This document shows positions 12,161-23,878 of a stretch of 64,000 nt of DNA, one piece after another (the first letter of the stretch is position 1; every line of letters begins with the position of its first letter). Position numbers and translations under genes: made by a program. Location: contig JAIUPT010000019.1 in NCBI GenBank assembly GCA_022315425.1, forward strand, positions 682,001 to 746,000, read 5' to 3'. The notes below the pieces were generated by a model, which saw nothing but the letters and a program-made list of their open reading frames with translations, had not been told where the DNA came from and did no database searches. Source of the stretch: Pseudevernia furfuracea (taxonomy: Eukaryota > Ascomycota > Lecanoromycetes > Lecanorales > Parmeliaceae).

Positions 12161-13425
12161 CGTGCTCACCAGGTAACTTTTCGCGGATTTCTCGGCGGGT
12201 GGCACGCATTCGGTCATGAGATCCGCCTAGCCTAGAACCCTCTATCGCATCGCATATCCAAACGACGAGGCAGGCTACCTCTATCAATTTAACTTGATGT
12301 GGTTGCGGCGATGGTCTGTCCGGATTAGAAGGTGAGATATGTGCTGGGATTTGGGTGGAAAAGGAGAATCTGTGTAGATTTGAGGAACGGAGTTGCTGAG
12401 GGGATTCGTGGGACGCGGGGGGATGCTCTCACTTATTGACTTTCCTTGAAGAAGGGTATTTCAGTATAATAAGGAAGGAGAGAAAGGGTGTGGACACGAG
12501 AAGAGATTGTGCAATTGAGAATACTTACCATGAAGAAAGCAACGAAGAGAAGTTGTATGCCAAGCCTTTCCTCTATTCCCGTATCCATCCGACCTTTTTC
12601 CCACCAAACTTCCCACCTCCTCCCACGAATCCAATCGTGCAACCATCTTCCCTTACAGTAACCAAATCCATCTACATCTATCTCTCTCTATCTCTCTCTC
12701 TCTCTTTTCCCCCCCCCCCAAACGAAATTTCTCCTCCGAATCAGCCTTACGGAAGGAAGCTCGGCTCCTTTTCTGTCCCCGTGCCACTTCCATCAGCACA
12801 CACGCCTTCCTTTCCAACTCCCCCGATCCCGATCCCGATCCATTTGTGCCTCTTCCCTGATTCCCCTTCTCGAGAATCCTCTATCCCCTTCCTATTCCCG
12901 CCTGAATCCTCTCTTCATTGAAAAAATCATCCTCCACGCCCCTTCCCCTAAACCCGCGGCTCGAGCAATCCTTCGTAATGTAGCCATTTCCCCCCTCTGT
13001 CGGGGGGGTATGTATGCTGATGGGATGCAATATGGAGTAAGGGTCTCGAGGACGGTTTGGGGGGGGGGGGAAGGGATGTGTGGGTGAGTTTTGCGTTTTG
13101 TGGATTTGATGGGGGGTCCTAATTTTCGAGGAGAGTACGGTCGATGTGGATGGATGGATGGACGTAGGAGGAGTCCTCAGGACTTGACGTCCAGAAGTGA
13201 TGACGAGGAGGAGAGCGGGGGAGATGATGTCAAAAGATGGCCAGGGTAACCAACTTCCAATAATGGCACTCCACAGTCCGAGTCAGGCTGCGCTGGCTTT
13301 GATGTATCAATCCAAAATTCATGTGCATTGCTCCATCTACTCGCTATGTCTAAAGAGCACAGCAAATAGGTCCAGCTATGTGACATGCTTCCATCTATGC
13401 GTGACCTTCGTCCAAGATCGTAGTC
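12161..13425. other. intergenic region rich in simple sequence
   Basis: This 1.26-kb gap contains pyrimidine-rich low-complexity DNA. Features include a CT microsatellite with a C run (12671-12719) and a run of 12 G at 13059-13070. The open frames here (for example around 12436-12921) translate to Ser/Pro/Ile-rich simple sequence and are not believed. The right part is the 3' side of BRF1. Confidence 0.5.
12671..12719. repeat. pyrimidine microsatellite (TC)n plus C run
   Basis: An imperfect TC dinucleotide tract is followed by 11 consecutive C (12709-12719). It is plain simple sequence, likely length-variable and prone to sequencing slippage. Confidence 0.85.
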
Positions 13426-15825
13426 TCAATCAGAATCGTAGAGCGTCCCGCCCTCGTCGTTGCCATAAGGATCAAGATCATCCGCCTCATCACTGCTTTC
13501 ATTGATCCCTTCCTCTTCCAGCTCCCCTGCAATACTGTCAAGCGCCTTCTGCTCGTCTGGATTGACAGTCCCTCCAACTTCCTCATCATCTCCCCCCACC
13601 TCCTTTTCAGCATCAACGTCTCCGTTCTTGCTCCCAGGACTCGCAACCTGCAACGCTCCCGACATCTCCACTCCACTTCCAGGACTGCCAGCAAAGATTG
13701 CATCACTCCCTCTCCTACTCGTACCGCTCGAGCTGCCCCCATAGGTTTCCTTAATACTTCCATAATTAATCTTCTTACTGAACGCTCGCCTCCCCATCAT
13801 TTTCATGACCGCCTCCTGTGGACTGCCTGCCACAGGCATTCCCTCCTGCCCATCTTCTCCGATATACGCAGTCATGTCGCCTATTCGCGTTCTGCGTCTT
13901 CGCCGACGGACAATGACTCGGGCAGTGCCATTCTCTTCGGCGAGTTGTTGTTTAAGGATCTTGGCGGATTGGGCACGCAGATAGTCTCGGTTTTCGTGCG
14001 TCCAGATACGGGTTTTGATGGCGATCTCGGAGGGGGTTAGGAGACAATTGGATACTTCGGGGTCATCTGCAAATTCGCTATCGGAGATGCTTTCCGTGTC
14101 CGGGATAGGAAAGCGAAGCTTGACGGGAAGGCCTTGTTGAGTTGCTGGAGGCGAGGGTGGATCAGATGCTGATTCGAGGGCAGAGGTGAGAGCCGTGGCA
14201 TGGTCAAGGTTGGTAGGGTTCGTAAGTACAGCAGCAAGATCAGATCCAAATAATGGATCGTTGACGTTGAAGGATGATGTGTCGATAATTGAACTAGCTG
14301 AAGGAGTTTTTTGGTTCTCAGCTCCTGGGGGGCGCTCTCTTTTGCGCTTAGCTGGAGACTCGGCCGTCCCTTTGACAGTAGAGGTTTCAACTGCAGGCCC
14401 TTCCAGAGTAGAGTTCGCATATCCAGATGATGAAGACGAGTCTTTTTCGAAAGAACGCTGAGGAGATGCTGCGAGTAGACTGGGGTCCACGGGCAACGGT
14501 GGAGGTGGCATGCTTTGTCTGTCGAGCTGTGCTTGCTTTTGCGTATTCGCTGGGGTGGTCAATTGGCCATTGGTTTCCGACGGGCAAGTTGATGTTGCTC
14601 TTGACGAAATCACTGTCGGTTCGACTCCATCGCCATCATCATCAAAGTTGGCGTCGATCTGCTTCCGCTTTCGACCGCGCTTCTTCTTACCATCCCTGTC
14701 CTGTGTAAATGCTGGTGGATCGGCTGCACGCTCAAGGTCGATGGTGCGAAACTCTTCAACAGTCAACGCACTGCTTTCGGTAGCTTTGAATTCATCGAGG
14801 CGGTTAAAGATAGTCTGCTCCTGTACTTTGACCACAAAAACCACTTCTCGAACGCTTCGACGGAAGTTGTTCATGCGTGCGGCCAAGATCAAGGCAGCAC
14901 CACAGACACCGGCTGGCCTACGACCAGGCGTCATCCAGTCACGATTCATACGCTGGACGATACGGACAGCGTCATTGGCGACACGCATGGTTTCAGGGCC
15001 AAATTCGAGACGATGGGCGAAACGGAGAATGAGATCTTCAGGATTGATTGGCTGGACGATGAAGCCATTGCCATTGAGAGCAAGAAATTGAAGAAACTTA
15101 GTGTACACATGTCCAAGATGAAAGACGTTGAGCTGTTCGATAATTAGTGCCAATTCCGAAGTGAGAGGGACTGACGGGCGTTTCTCACCCCCAATATATC
15201 CGAGAAATCAATCAGCATGAAGGTGTTAGGATGGGTCTGAACTCGGCAAGCAATGTACAGAGCGACTGCAGCAACACTCTTGATCCTACGACCTTGAATG
15301 AAACCACAGGGGCCGATGGCCAACTGGTAGATCTGCATGGCGTGGTCTCTGATCTGGGCATTCATCATCAATGTTGTACCGATTCTGACAATGTGATTGT
15401 GCCCTAAGTAATGTTTCAGCTTATCATATCCGACACGTTTACCTAAATTACTCACCATACTGTGCCGTCACATCTCGGCTGGTGGCGGCTCTCGTCTTGT
15501 CGACAACATCTCCTCTCTTTGCGAAGGCTTGATCAGCACCAACGTGGAAACCGTGGACAACGTGCTGACCGCCGGTTGCAAGACCGTAGGTGACTTCGGT
15601 GACCATGGACAGCTCATCAATCACAGATCCGCATGCCATGCAAATCAGCTTGCCGTCTTCTTCGACCCCCTTTTTCTCGTTACACTCTGGGTTAGGACAT
15701 TGTTGAGACTGAACCTTTACAGGCCGGGGAGGTGGACGCGGTTGTGGGTTTTTGATACTGTCCAGCCTCTCAACGGGCCTCTGCGGCCGCTTTGGAGGCT
15801 TCTTGATCGGGACTGCTGCTGACAT
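13426..15825 (-). CDS. brf1: TFIIIB subunit BRF1 (TFIIB-related factor)
   Basis: RNA polymerase III initiation factor that, with TBP and BDP1, recruits Pol III to tRNA and 5S genes. The product is 763 residues in three exons: 15825-15456, 15403-15189 and 15132-13426. The two introns are 52 and 56 nt, and the first has a GCTGAA branch-like word. An N-terminal zinc ribbon uses Cys 43, 48, 62 and 65. Two cyclin-type repeats follow, including the conserved DFSDILG-LNVFHLGHVY junction (made by the second splice) and a second repeat around RFAHRLEFG. The long C-terminal half is acidic and Ser/Thr-rich and includes a region compatible with the BRF1 TBP-binding homology block (about residues 460-560). 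The first join (AQYG to HNHIVRIG) was chosen because a 13-nt alternative is too short to be an intron. Length fits ascomycete BRF1. Confidence 0.93.
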
Positions 15826-17100
15826 GAAGTCGGATCTGCAATTGTGTATGTGCAGTACTTGACTTATGATCCCAGTTACATGTTAGGAATGAAAATGTGA
15901 CGGCCGGGGGTAGAATTCGGAAGCCTGTTGAGACGAGGGGACAGTGTTGCTGGTCAACAACTTAGAATGCATTCGGCCTCAAAGCCCTAAGATTGGCGAC
16001 AAGGATATTCGAGCGAGGCAGGATATTGTGCGAATGTGTGAGTAGGGTAGATAGATATGCTGATGATGTAGTTGCCAACTTGTAATATTTCCGCAGCGCT
16101 GGTTCTGTGGTGGACTGATTGACTCACAATTTTCCGGGAGCTTCCGAGATTTAGCCGAACGATCGACGCAGGGGGCGGAGCTGGGTTCGAATTCCATTTC
16201 ACTTTGATATTTCGTATTTTGGGGGAAAAGAAAAACCTCGCCTGAGACTTGCGACTGTCAAGAAAACCCCTTGCGTTGGGAAATATTTATTTCGAACGAC
16301 GTCATGACTACTCATTCGACAGCAAATTCTGCAATAGGAATTTTCGGCCTCTTGGCAGCAAAAGTCTTTGTCACTTGATTGATCTGAGATGGTTAATAAA
16401 AAGGTGTAATGGAGCCTTGAAGAACCCCGGGGTCAAGTTTTGCTTTTGCACCAACAAGACAAAGGTTTGCTGGTAGGGTATGTGTACGCCAATGAGAAAT
16501 AGCTCCAAAGACTAGCTGACAAAAAGTCCTTGTATGATTAGACCAGTCGATATGGTGAGTAAGACACCTAGCCTATGTGACGCACTCCACTATACCATCT
16601 GTTGTAGCAGTGCCGTATCAGGAGACAGTTGATGATGCGTCGACCCGTCCCAGGAAGAGTCTTAATCATGCTATGACTGGGGTTTTCAATTGCCGGCTCG
16701 TCGAGTCAATAGTCGCGTAAGCAACCGCTAATATTCATTCAAGCCCGTACGCAATATCTTAGGGTAAAGACCCAAGCGTTCAACGACTATGGCCAACCTC
16801 GTCACGCAAGATATGATACATGAAGCTCGAATCCTCCGCATTGTTGCGAAATCATGCGCCCCAATGCAAACTTCCGGTGATCTTATAGCCGCATACTTTT
16901 TGATTGACGCCATGTCAAGATGGAGACGGAGACGGCACGCATGCGCGTATCGCAAGATGGAGACGGCACGTATCGCTTCTGAGCCTGACAGATGCATCCT
17001 ACTCGCATATTTATGTCACGATGCCCCGCATACTGAGGTAGGGTCTATTTCATGTTGACATGCAGGTCGATAAGCAAGATTGAAGGGGTGAGTACCTACC
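15826..17100. other. intergenic region, 1.3 kb
   Basis: Divergent upstream space of BRF1 (-) and the cysteine-rich secreted protein gene (+). Short open frames are present but unsupported. A short imperfect direct repeat containing GATGGAGACGG...CACG lies at about 16918-16976. No tRNA was recognised; a TTCGAAT word near 16190 lacks a matching A-box and stems. Confidence 0.4.
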
Positions 17101-17661
17101 ATGCTGCCTGCGAAGGCATTATCATTGATAGGCATACTTCTCCATCACCACTTTTCCACAATCTCAGCCTTGCCCCTCGAAGCCCAGCGCCCACCCTCCT
17201 CCAACCTCTCCAGGCGAGTTGTCGAAGTAAGCCCTCTGTCCCTCCCGCATCTTTCTCCTACCCTACGTGCGCATCTTTAATCTTCAGTCCAGTATCTTGT
17301 CTGCCCCGGTCCCCTCCCCTCGCCACCCTATCCCCAATCCCCAATCTTCATGAAAGCAACCCATTTCAAGGCCGGAACCCAAACTCCCACCGTACTCACC
17401 TACACCGATACCTGGGGCGATCAAGAATACATCTTCGAGGAGGAAGGTCTCTGTTCCCGCGCCGGCTGCAAATGCAGTTCCGGATCCGTCGTCTGCAACA
17501 ACTTCGAAGACATTTTCTTCTCGAGAATCCTCTACAACTGGTACGCGAGTGGTTGCTTGAATACGTGCACGTGTAGAGATGGCCGACAGCCTACTCCACA
17601 ATCAATTAGCTTGATTGGAGGAGGGAAGAACGTCAGCTTGAATATGATTGAGAGCCAGTGA
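17101..17661 (+). CDS. probable small secreted cysteine-rich protein
   Basis: Exon 1 (17101-17226) encodes an N-terminus with a hydrophobic core (LSLIGILLHHHF) and a cleavage-like SALP site, which is a good signal peptide. It ends at a clean GTAAGC donor. The frame continues in exon 2 (17293-17661, acceptor TCCAG, 66-nt intron), giving about 164 residues. An alternative acceptor at 17370 is also in frame and would give a 138-residue product. The mature part has a compact Cys pattern C-x4-C-x-C-x6-C ... C-x3-C-x-C, seven cysteines in all. I do not recognise a named family; such proteins are often apoplastic effectors or wall proteins. A downstream open frame (to 17900) with a glycine-zipper-like stretch could be a further exon, but no acceptable splice joins it. 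Confidence 0.55.
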
Positions 17662-18756
17662 GCGCAAACGTGAATACGGCGAATAGGTTGAACCCAGGCG
17701 GGACGGCAGGGGGTTTCGCAGGCCGTTTGGCGGGCGAGGCGGCGGGCTGGACATTACAAGGGCTGGCGAAGTGCTGTGTAGGGTATTCCTTCCATGCACT
17801 GACGGCGCAGGAAGCGTACGAGACGTGTGGAGTAGCCCCGTATGCTAGCGATGTTATCGCCGCTGCGGCTGCTATTGGAGGTTGCCTGAAAATTATATAG
17901 ATGCTTACCTCCAAGCTGTTGGCTTTTGTGAGATCGTCGTGGAAGAGGCCTCAAAGCTGGATTTTGGCTGGTAGTACCTCCCTTTTGCTTTTGCTGCGTT
18001 CAGGAGACCCCCTTTCCGTGCTGCATGGGTGGATTTTCCATGAGGCATTATTCCCTGAAGAATAGGGAACACATTGAATCCAGCATTAGCATCTACGAGC
18101 GTTTACTGCCGTTCTTTTTTGTCACTCTGCTATTTACCTCTCAGCTGCAATGCAGGATGGATGGCATCACTAGTCGTATTCAACTTCATACCTTTTCGAA
18201 GCAAGTCACTCGCTGTTATCAAAAAGCTTTCCAAGAGCTTACTGATGCTAAAAGGTTGGGCTGTCCAGGAAAATGCTAGACGAGCGAGCGCGTCTGCTCA
18301 CACGTATTGCTCCGCTATGTTCGGTTGCACCTACTCCTTGTAAACCCCAGGACCGCCGATATTGAATAACCGCTCCAACACTCGCCATGCCCACGCCACT
18401 CAAAATCGACTACCTAAAATTCCATGCCATCAGACATAACATCAGCGACGCGTGCTACACGTGATCGCCACTATGGAGTGCAGAACCTGATTCTACCTCC
18501 AGACTCGGGCGTCAGAAGTCCTGATACTGGTACACAACCAAGCCAACAGAGCTCAGCACCCGCATCAATGCTCAATGTTCCATCCATCATGGGCGATTTT
18601 CGGCAACCATAAACATTGTAGTAACTCAACAGTACGGCACTGAATGCATGGACATTCTTTTAAGCCAAGAAATTCGGACCAAAAGCACGTCCGTGAAGCA
18701 TCAGCGGCTTATGAACGGCAATCTTTGCCCGGATCATGGCTCTAACCTTCCAGAAT
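17662..18756. other. intergenic region, 1.1 kb
   Basis: It contains the unjoined open frame up to 17900 (hydrophobic, Gly/Ala-rich, ending GGCLKII) mentioned for the cysteine-rich gene. After that comes about 850 bp without a supported feature, probably the 3' flanks of two genes pointing at each other. Confidence 0.4.
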
Positions 18757-20388
18757 TTAAACCTTCTTGTGCATGATGTTCCTCATAGTTCTATTCGTTT
18801 GAGAGAGGAAAGAGAGGAAAGAATCAGCCCGCCTAATATCTTCCTCTAGATGATTTCCCGACAACTTTCTAATGAATCTTGACGTCCGGTTGGGGTTCGA
18901 ACTGTCAGAAGTTTCCGCGACGAACTCAGCTAGCATCATCAGTGCCTCATATGGAGTTATACTGGAAACATGTGGGTCTCACCAATTTTTTTGTCAAGCT
19001 CACGTTGTTTGCTGAATACATCTGCCAAGTCTTTGGCATCTACGTCTTTACTCCTCTTCCGGTCGAGGTGGAAATGGTCTAAGGATTCTCTTTCGCTGCG
19101 AAGCCTCGCAGTGAAAGCAGCCCTGCCCTTCTTTTTGGCATGCTTATCAAGCTTTCTGTCAAGTTTTTTTAGAATCTCACTTGCCTCATCGAGTTTTGAG
19201 TTTGCCGAGTCAAGATATGACTCGTCAAAAGCGAGACTGAGGCTCGATTTTCTTCCAACGCTGGGCAAAGTAGCCGTTTGACGAGGCGGAGCATCAGCCC
19301 TATTGTCTTCGAGAATCTCGGATTCCGCAAGTCGTGAACAATACGTTCGACGCGTTGCTCTAAGAGCGGGTAGAAGGTCATAGAGAATTTCAACCAGTCG
19401 TGGGACAGGATTGTAGTTTGTATTAGCATGACCAGCTTGATGTTGATCGACACTGTCTTTCCAACTTTCCAAGGCCATAGGTATCAGTTCATCTGTGCCT
19501 AGTAAAGCTGTTACCTGCTCAGTCTTTTCGCTATCGCGACGCTGCTCGTTATTATAACCCTCATTACTCAATTTTTTCAGCTCTTGCTCTGGGATAAAGG
19601 TCAGCAGCGCCTCAACGAAATGCAAGTTTGGGCCCATGCGCACCTTCCCAGACAAGAATGTCAACCAAGATTCTCAGAATACACTGCCGGACAGGTCGGA
19701 AAGCGTCTTTGTTGCTGTCAAAGACCATATCTAGAGGAACTGCCATTTCGAAAAGCCCTGTCCCCCAGAGCTTTAGCCTCGAGGCTGATCTGGCAATTTT
19801 GGGGTCGGATCGTTTGACGGATATGGCGACAAGAGTAGAATGAGTGATCCGATAAATGTTGCGCACGGAAGGAACGAACGATGGTCTGATGGATTCTTGA
19901 TCTGGAACCATATCTATTGCTTTGCCTTCAGATATGAAATGTTTTCGTGTTCTGAAGCTTTTCTCACTGGATTTGGGCGAGTCCACTGAGGGATGATGAG
20001 TCATGTTTTGCAGTGCGTTGTTCGCAGCTGTCAAATTGCTCAGTAGTTTCTCCAAGTCGTCATCGTCCTTGGTGAAGACATCCTGGTTCGGCAGACGATT
20101 TTCTTTATGGTCGGCACTCTCGAGCTTATGTGAAGCTCGCTTGTAATTTCGACGCAACCTCTCTAATGCTTCGAGGATCCGATCACACTCCTCAGGTGGG
20201 AAGGTTGCTCGAAGGTCGTCTATGTTGATAGACCGCACTTCGTTTGCCCATGCTTCTGTTCTCTTCCGCTCTGCGTCAAGTTTGTAATAAATCTGCCGAG
20301 GGGAGCTAGGAAGTTGATTGCGATATGACAGCGTGTAAGAATATTGCGACACGTCACAGATGACGGTTGATAGGGTCACAGGATCCAT
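18757..20388 (-). CDS. HeLo-like domain hypothetical protein
   Basis: A three-exon gene: 20388-19644, 19588-18983 and 18929-18757, with 55- and 53-nt introns. The first intron has a GCTGAC branch site. The product is 507 residues. No enzyme motif was found. The N-terminal ~95 residues are helical and follow the HeLo pattern of fungal NLR/prion-inhibition proteins: a 'KLDAERKRTEAWANEV' helix (residues 36-51, comparable to the RLD...ARL..W helix of HET-S) and a late 'LRRNYKRASHKLE' helix. The middle is predicted helical. The C-terminal 150 residues are charged and coiled-coil-like (SEILKKLDRKLDKHAKKK). The ATG at 20388 is the first in frame; the frame is open further upstream only through a GTG. 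Similarity to HeLo is by pattern and is my inference. It is divergent from another HeLo-type gene at 21783. Confidence 0.6.
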
Positions 20389-21782
20389 TCTCGTCACCTT
20401 GCGGATGCACGTCTCCGGTTTCCCGGCCAGTACTATTACCGTAGACAAAACCCCTATGACATGTAGCACATTGTGTAGCACGATTGACTCATATAAAAAA
20501 GATCGGTTTGTCGTTGATGAAAATGTTGTGAGTAGAAATGTGGCACGACAGGGCTAGAATGAGGCTGACGGTACTATAAGATATAGTCTCCGGGCTACAG
20601 GAGTCCATGAGCGGTCCAGATTGGCAACACAAGATTTCTGGCGCTTCGGCTTAATTTGAAGAGAGACGAAGCAGATATGTAGTGACTTTGATGATGCCAC
20701 GAGATGTGTATAAGAGATGACGATGGAAAGAAGTTGCTGACAAAATCCCTTTGACCGGGTGGCCCCAGTCACGTGTTTCGACTCACCGAGCCCCGCAGCC
20801 TCATCCTCTAAATCCTCTCCAACATGTCTCACCTATTCCTGCTTTTGCTGATTAAGGCTTGCAGCCATGCAACCAGTACTCCGTAAGGTACTGCAACCCC
20901 ATCTTCTTGCATTAGCGCGTAGCAAGTTACGCTTCTCGAGTGATTATTTTCTCTATGGTTCATTCTCCGATTGTCTTCTTTTTTGACCGGTCAGCCTTGG
21001 TGGTTGGTGCCACGCACTTGATCGGTCTGGGATGGAGGTCTTGGTATAGTACAAGGAAGGTAGTACTAAGAACTGTAATGGAAGCCAGTTGAGGTGATTG
21101 GCCTATTGAGGCTCTTTCATACCGCATCAAGAGTGGGGTCCTGCGCCTTGAGATACTCTAGCGCGACGCCCGGTTCGTCCGGTTTTGACCTGTGGTGACC
21201 CAGCACGCACTAAATTTCATCGGGTCTAGTCTAACGAGTCGAGTCCTAAGAAGATGAAGGTACCTACCTCCCTTGCCATCAGGCATCAAGTACTTCTGAG
21301 CTTATGGCTCTCAGCACAGGCGAACATTTGGGATCGAGTATATTGAGTCTAAGAAGGAGTTGGCTAACATCTCCTTATTCATTCAGTCAAAGTTGTGATT
21401 GGCATACGGTAATAGCCCTGCCGTACGAAATCGCGAAAGGGTGTGGGTGTGGGACAGAATGTGCCAATTGGATGGGCATTGCATCCCGATGCAATTGGCG
21501 CTACTGTGGCTGCATATTGCCACTGGCAAATAAAAAGCTCCTATCGTGCTTCGTCCGATAAGGCGCTCTCCTACTGGGTAATTGGACCGTGGAGAACGCC
21601 TGCGCTGACGAGCGACGAAAATCGCAGTCGCAGCCTCGTCTTGAAAATGTTGGGGGCTGGCCTAGCGGCTGAGCTTTAACATCTTATACCAATGTCGAGT
21701 CGCCGTCGCCTTTATTTAACTCTCAGGCCGGGGCCGACGGAACACATAGTCATACCGTTACTACCCTAACCTTTCAACTCCT
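20389..21782. other. intergenic region between two divergent HeLo-type genes
   Basis: About 1.4 kb that should hold both promoters. A TTATTTAA word lies about 70 bp before the plus-strand start and could act as a TATA-like element. Open frames in 21304-21680 lack domains and are rejected. Confidence 0.4.
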
Positions 21783-23878
21783 ATGGAACCAGTAAGCACC
21801 ACCCTGGGCGCTGTAGTCCTTTTCGAGCCGTTCTTCAACGCATGCAAGAGCATTCGTCACGACTATCGACTTACCCAGACGTTCGGTGAGGACTACTTGG
21901 TAGTACAACGACATATTGATACCCAATACGCGCGTTTGGAGCAACTGTCTAAGAGGCCCGTTCGAGATCTTCCTGGCTACGAGCGAATAAATGTGCGGAA
22001 TGAGGATGATCCTACGACGAAGAGAATAATATCCTTATTGGCTGAGATGAAGGAGCATTCCGACCAATGTACTGAATTGATATTGCGCTATCACCGTACG
22101 TATAATCTTCCCTTGGTTCTCCGTGTCAAGGTAGGCTGACCGCTGTCTGATGTGTATCAAAATCAGGGTCTGGGACAAATGCTACAAACTTGGAGTCACC
22201 AAAGCAAACAGCCTCCCCACAGCCTACCACCCCCAGCACCATTAATCCTTCTGACGCCGACCCTGGGGGTGAATCCAACAAAGTAGAGAGAAAGCGCCGA
22301 TTTATTGTCAGAACTCCATGGGGAAAGTCTAAGCATCGTGCAGTCCCCAAATCTAGCGAGACGCTAGAGCAGCCAAAGCTAGCATCCCTTGCTTCAACGC
22401 CTAGGGGACGAGGTCAGCCTTCACTTTTGAACGCGGCCGCAGTCACCGAAGAACTTGAGCGACAGCGATCAGAAGCAGTGACGATGCAATCCTCCACACC
22501 CTTTCTTCGACGCCTTTCTTGGGCTTTTTCCCACAAAAAAGCACTAACCGAAATGGCCGAAGCTCTACGACGTGGTAACAACGAAATCGAGAGCCTATTA
22601 CTACCAGCACCGATGGAAGGATCTGCCTTGCTGCTCGTACTGCGAGCTAACAAATTGACCGATACATTGTCTGTCACTGTGGGCTTAGTAAAGAGGGCTT
22701 TGGGAAAGCTTCACGAAGCATTAGCGAAGCTGAATACACCAACAGACACGTCTCGCCACGGAGACCGTCAACAAATCTGCCAGCTTAGCGTTCAACTGCG
22801 AGAAGACAGTAAAGTAAATAGAAAACAGCTCCTGCAAGAACGAAATATACACTTAAGAAACGACTCTTACATCTTCAATATCCAGAGACAAGGGGACGAA
22901 GATCCGAAGAGTGCAGCAGACTTACTTTTTGTGGAAACGCTGGCAAATCCACAGGCACTGCTAGACACGGTTTCCGACAGCGCCAATGCTAGCTCGCCCA
23001 TGGCAGAACTCCATGATCTTACTCTACCACCTGCTACGGGCGAGGGAGTAGAAACCTTGGGCTTTTTCCGAACTCCATCATCCAGACACAACATTCACGT
23101 CCTGTTTCGCGACAACTCAAAACGGTTTCACAGCCCGTTACATCTAGCAGATATTGTGGCTAGCTCAGACTACCGCGATCACATGAATCCGACTCAACTC
23201 GTTCAACTAGTGCGACTTGTGCTGAGATCGTATTTGTTTTTCTCATTCGTTCGAGACTCTCTCGACATCAACGCTCGACTGATACATTTCCGGTACTTCT
23301 GCAGAGTTGACGAGAAGGCCACTGAGTGGGATGTCGAGAAACCCCTCGTTTTAAGGCCTTGGCTGTCTTTTGGCTTTGGATCGTCAAGACGCTATAATTT
23401 GGGTGAGGACCAAGGCCCTCAGGCAATCTCCAGCCCATCATTGATCGAGCTTGGTTTGTTACTCTATCAAATATGCGTTGGGGAAGTCATGGACTATGGT
23501 ACTGGAGCCCTCAGCGTGACAAAAGCCAAGTTGACGGCCCTCAAAGGACTCAACAGAATCGATAAGGCAGTAGGGCCGACGCTTACCGAAATTGTCCAAG
23601 CACTTCTCTCGCCCACGAGCCTGGTAGCAGCAGGAGAGACAGTTGGGGAGAACGAAGAAATTGAATATATACTCAACGCAATTACGACTTTGATTACGTA
23701 CGAAGAGAAGATCGAGGATACTGTGACGGACACAGAGAAAGAGGCACCATCTCCATCAACAGACTTCAATCCTGACAGGTCTGCGACATCGGAGCGACCA
23801 ATTGTGCAGGCCGTTGCCGGAGCTGTAGACATGGACAGAAGAGATCTCGGCCAGGGCCCCACGGGTCTACTTCCTTGA
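21783..23878 (+). CDS. HeLo domain protein with DUF7580-like C-terminal region
   Basis: A two-exon gene (21783-22130 and 22196-23878; 65-nt intron ending TTGGAG) encoding 676 residues. Residues 1-110 match the HeLo (NACHT/NTPase N-terminal, prion-inhibition) fold by pattern: LFEPFFNACKSIRHDY, then the QTFGEDYLVVQRHID helix and a 'YARLEQLS' helix. A flexible basic linker follows. The C-terminal 350 residues resemble the DUF7580-type region, a kinase-fold-like module without catalytic residues. They include VETLGFF...RHNIHVLF, 'LVLRSYLFFSFVRDS', 'LRPWLSFGF' and 'SLIELGLLLYQICVGE'. Proteins with this layout sit next to NLR-type cell-death systems, but roles are mostly untested. I see no amyloid repeat at either end. 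The intron acceptor is the least certain point: a 36-nt alternative breaks the frame. Confidence 0.72.

Noticed and set aside
12436..12921. 161-codon plus-strand open frame
   Set aside because: It runs through CT and C microsatellite sequence and translates to Ser/Pro/Ile simple repeats.
15404..15455. A 13-nt intron in BRF1 giving YGKRVGYDKLKHYL
   Set aside because: It is too short to be spliced. The 52-nt intron with a proper acceptor gives a continuous frame.
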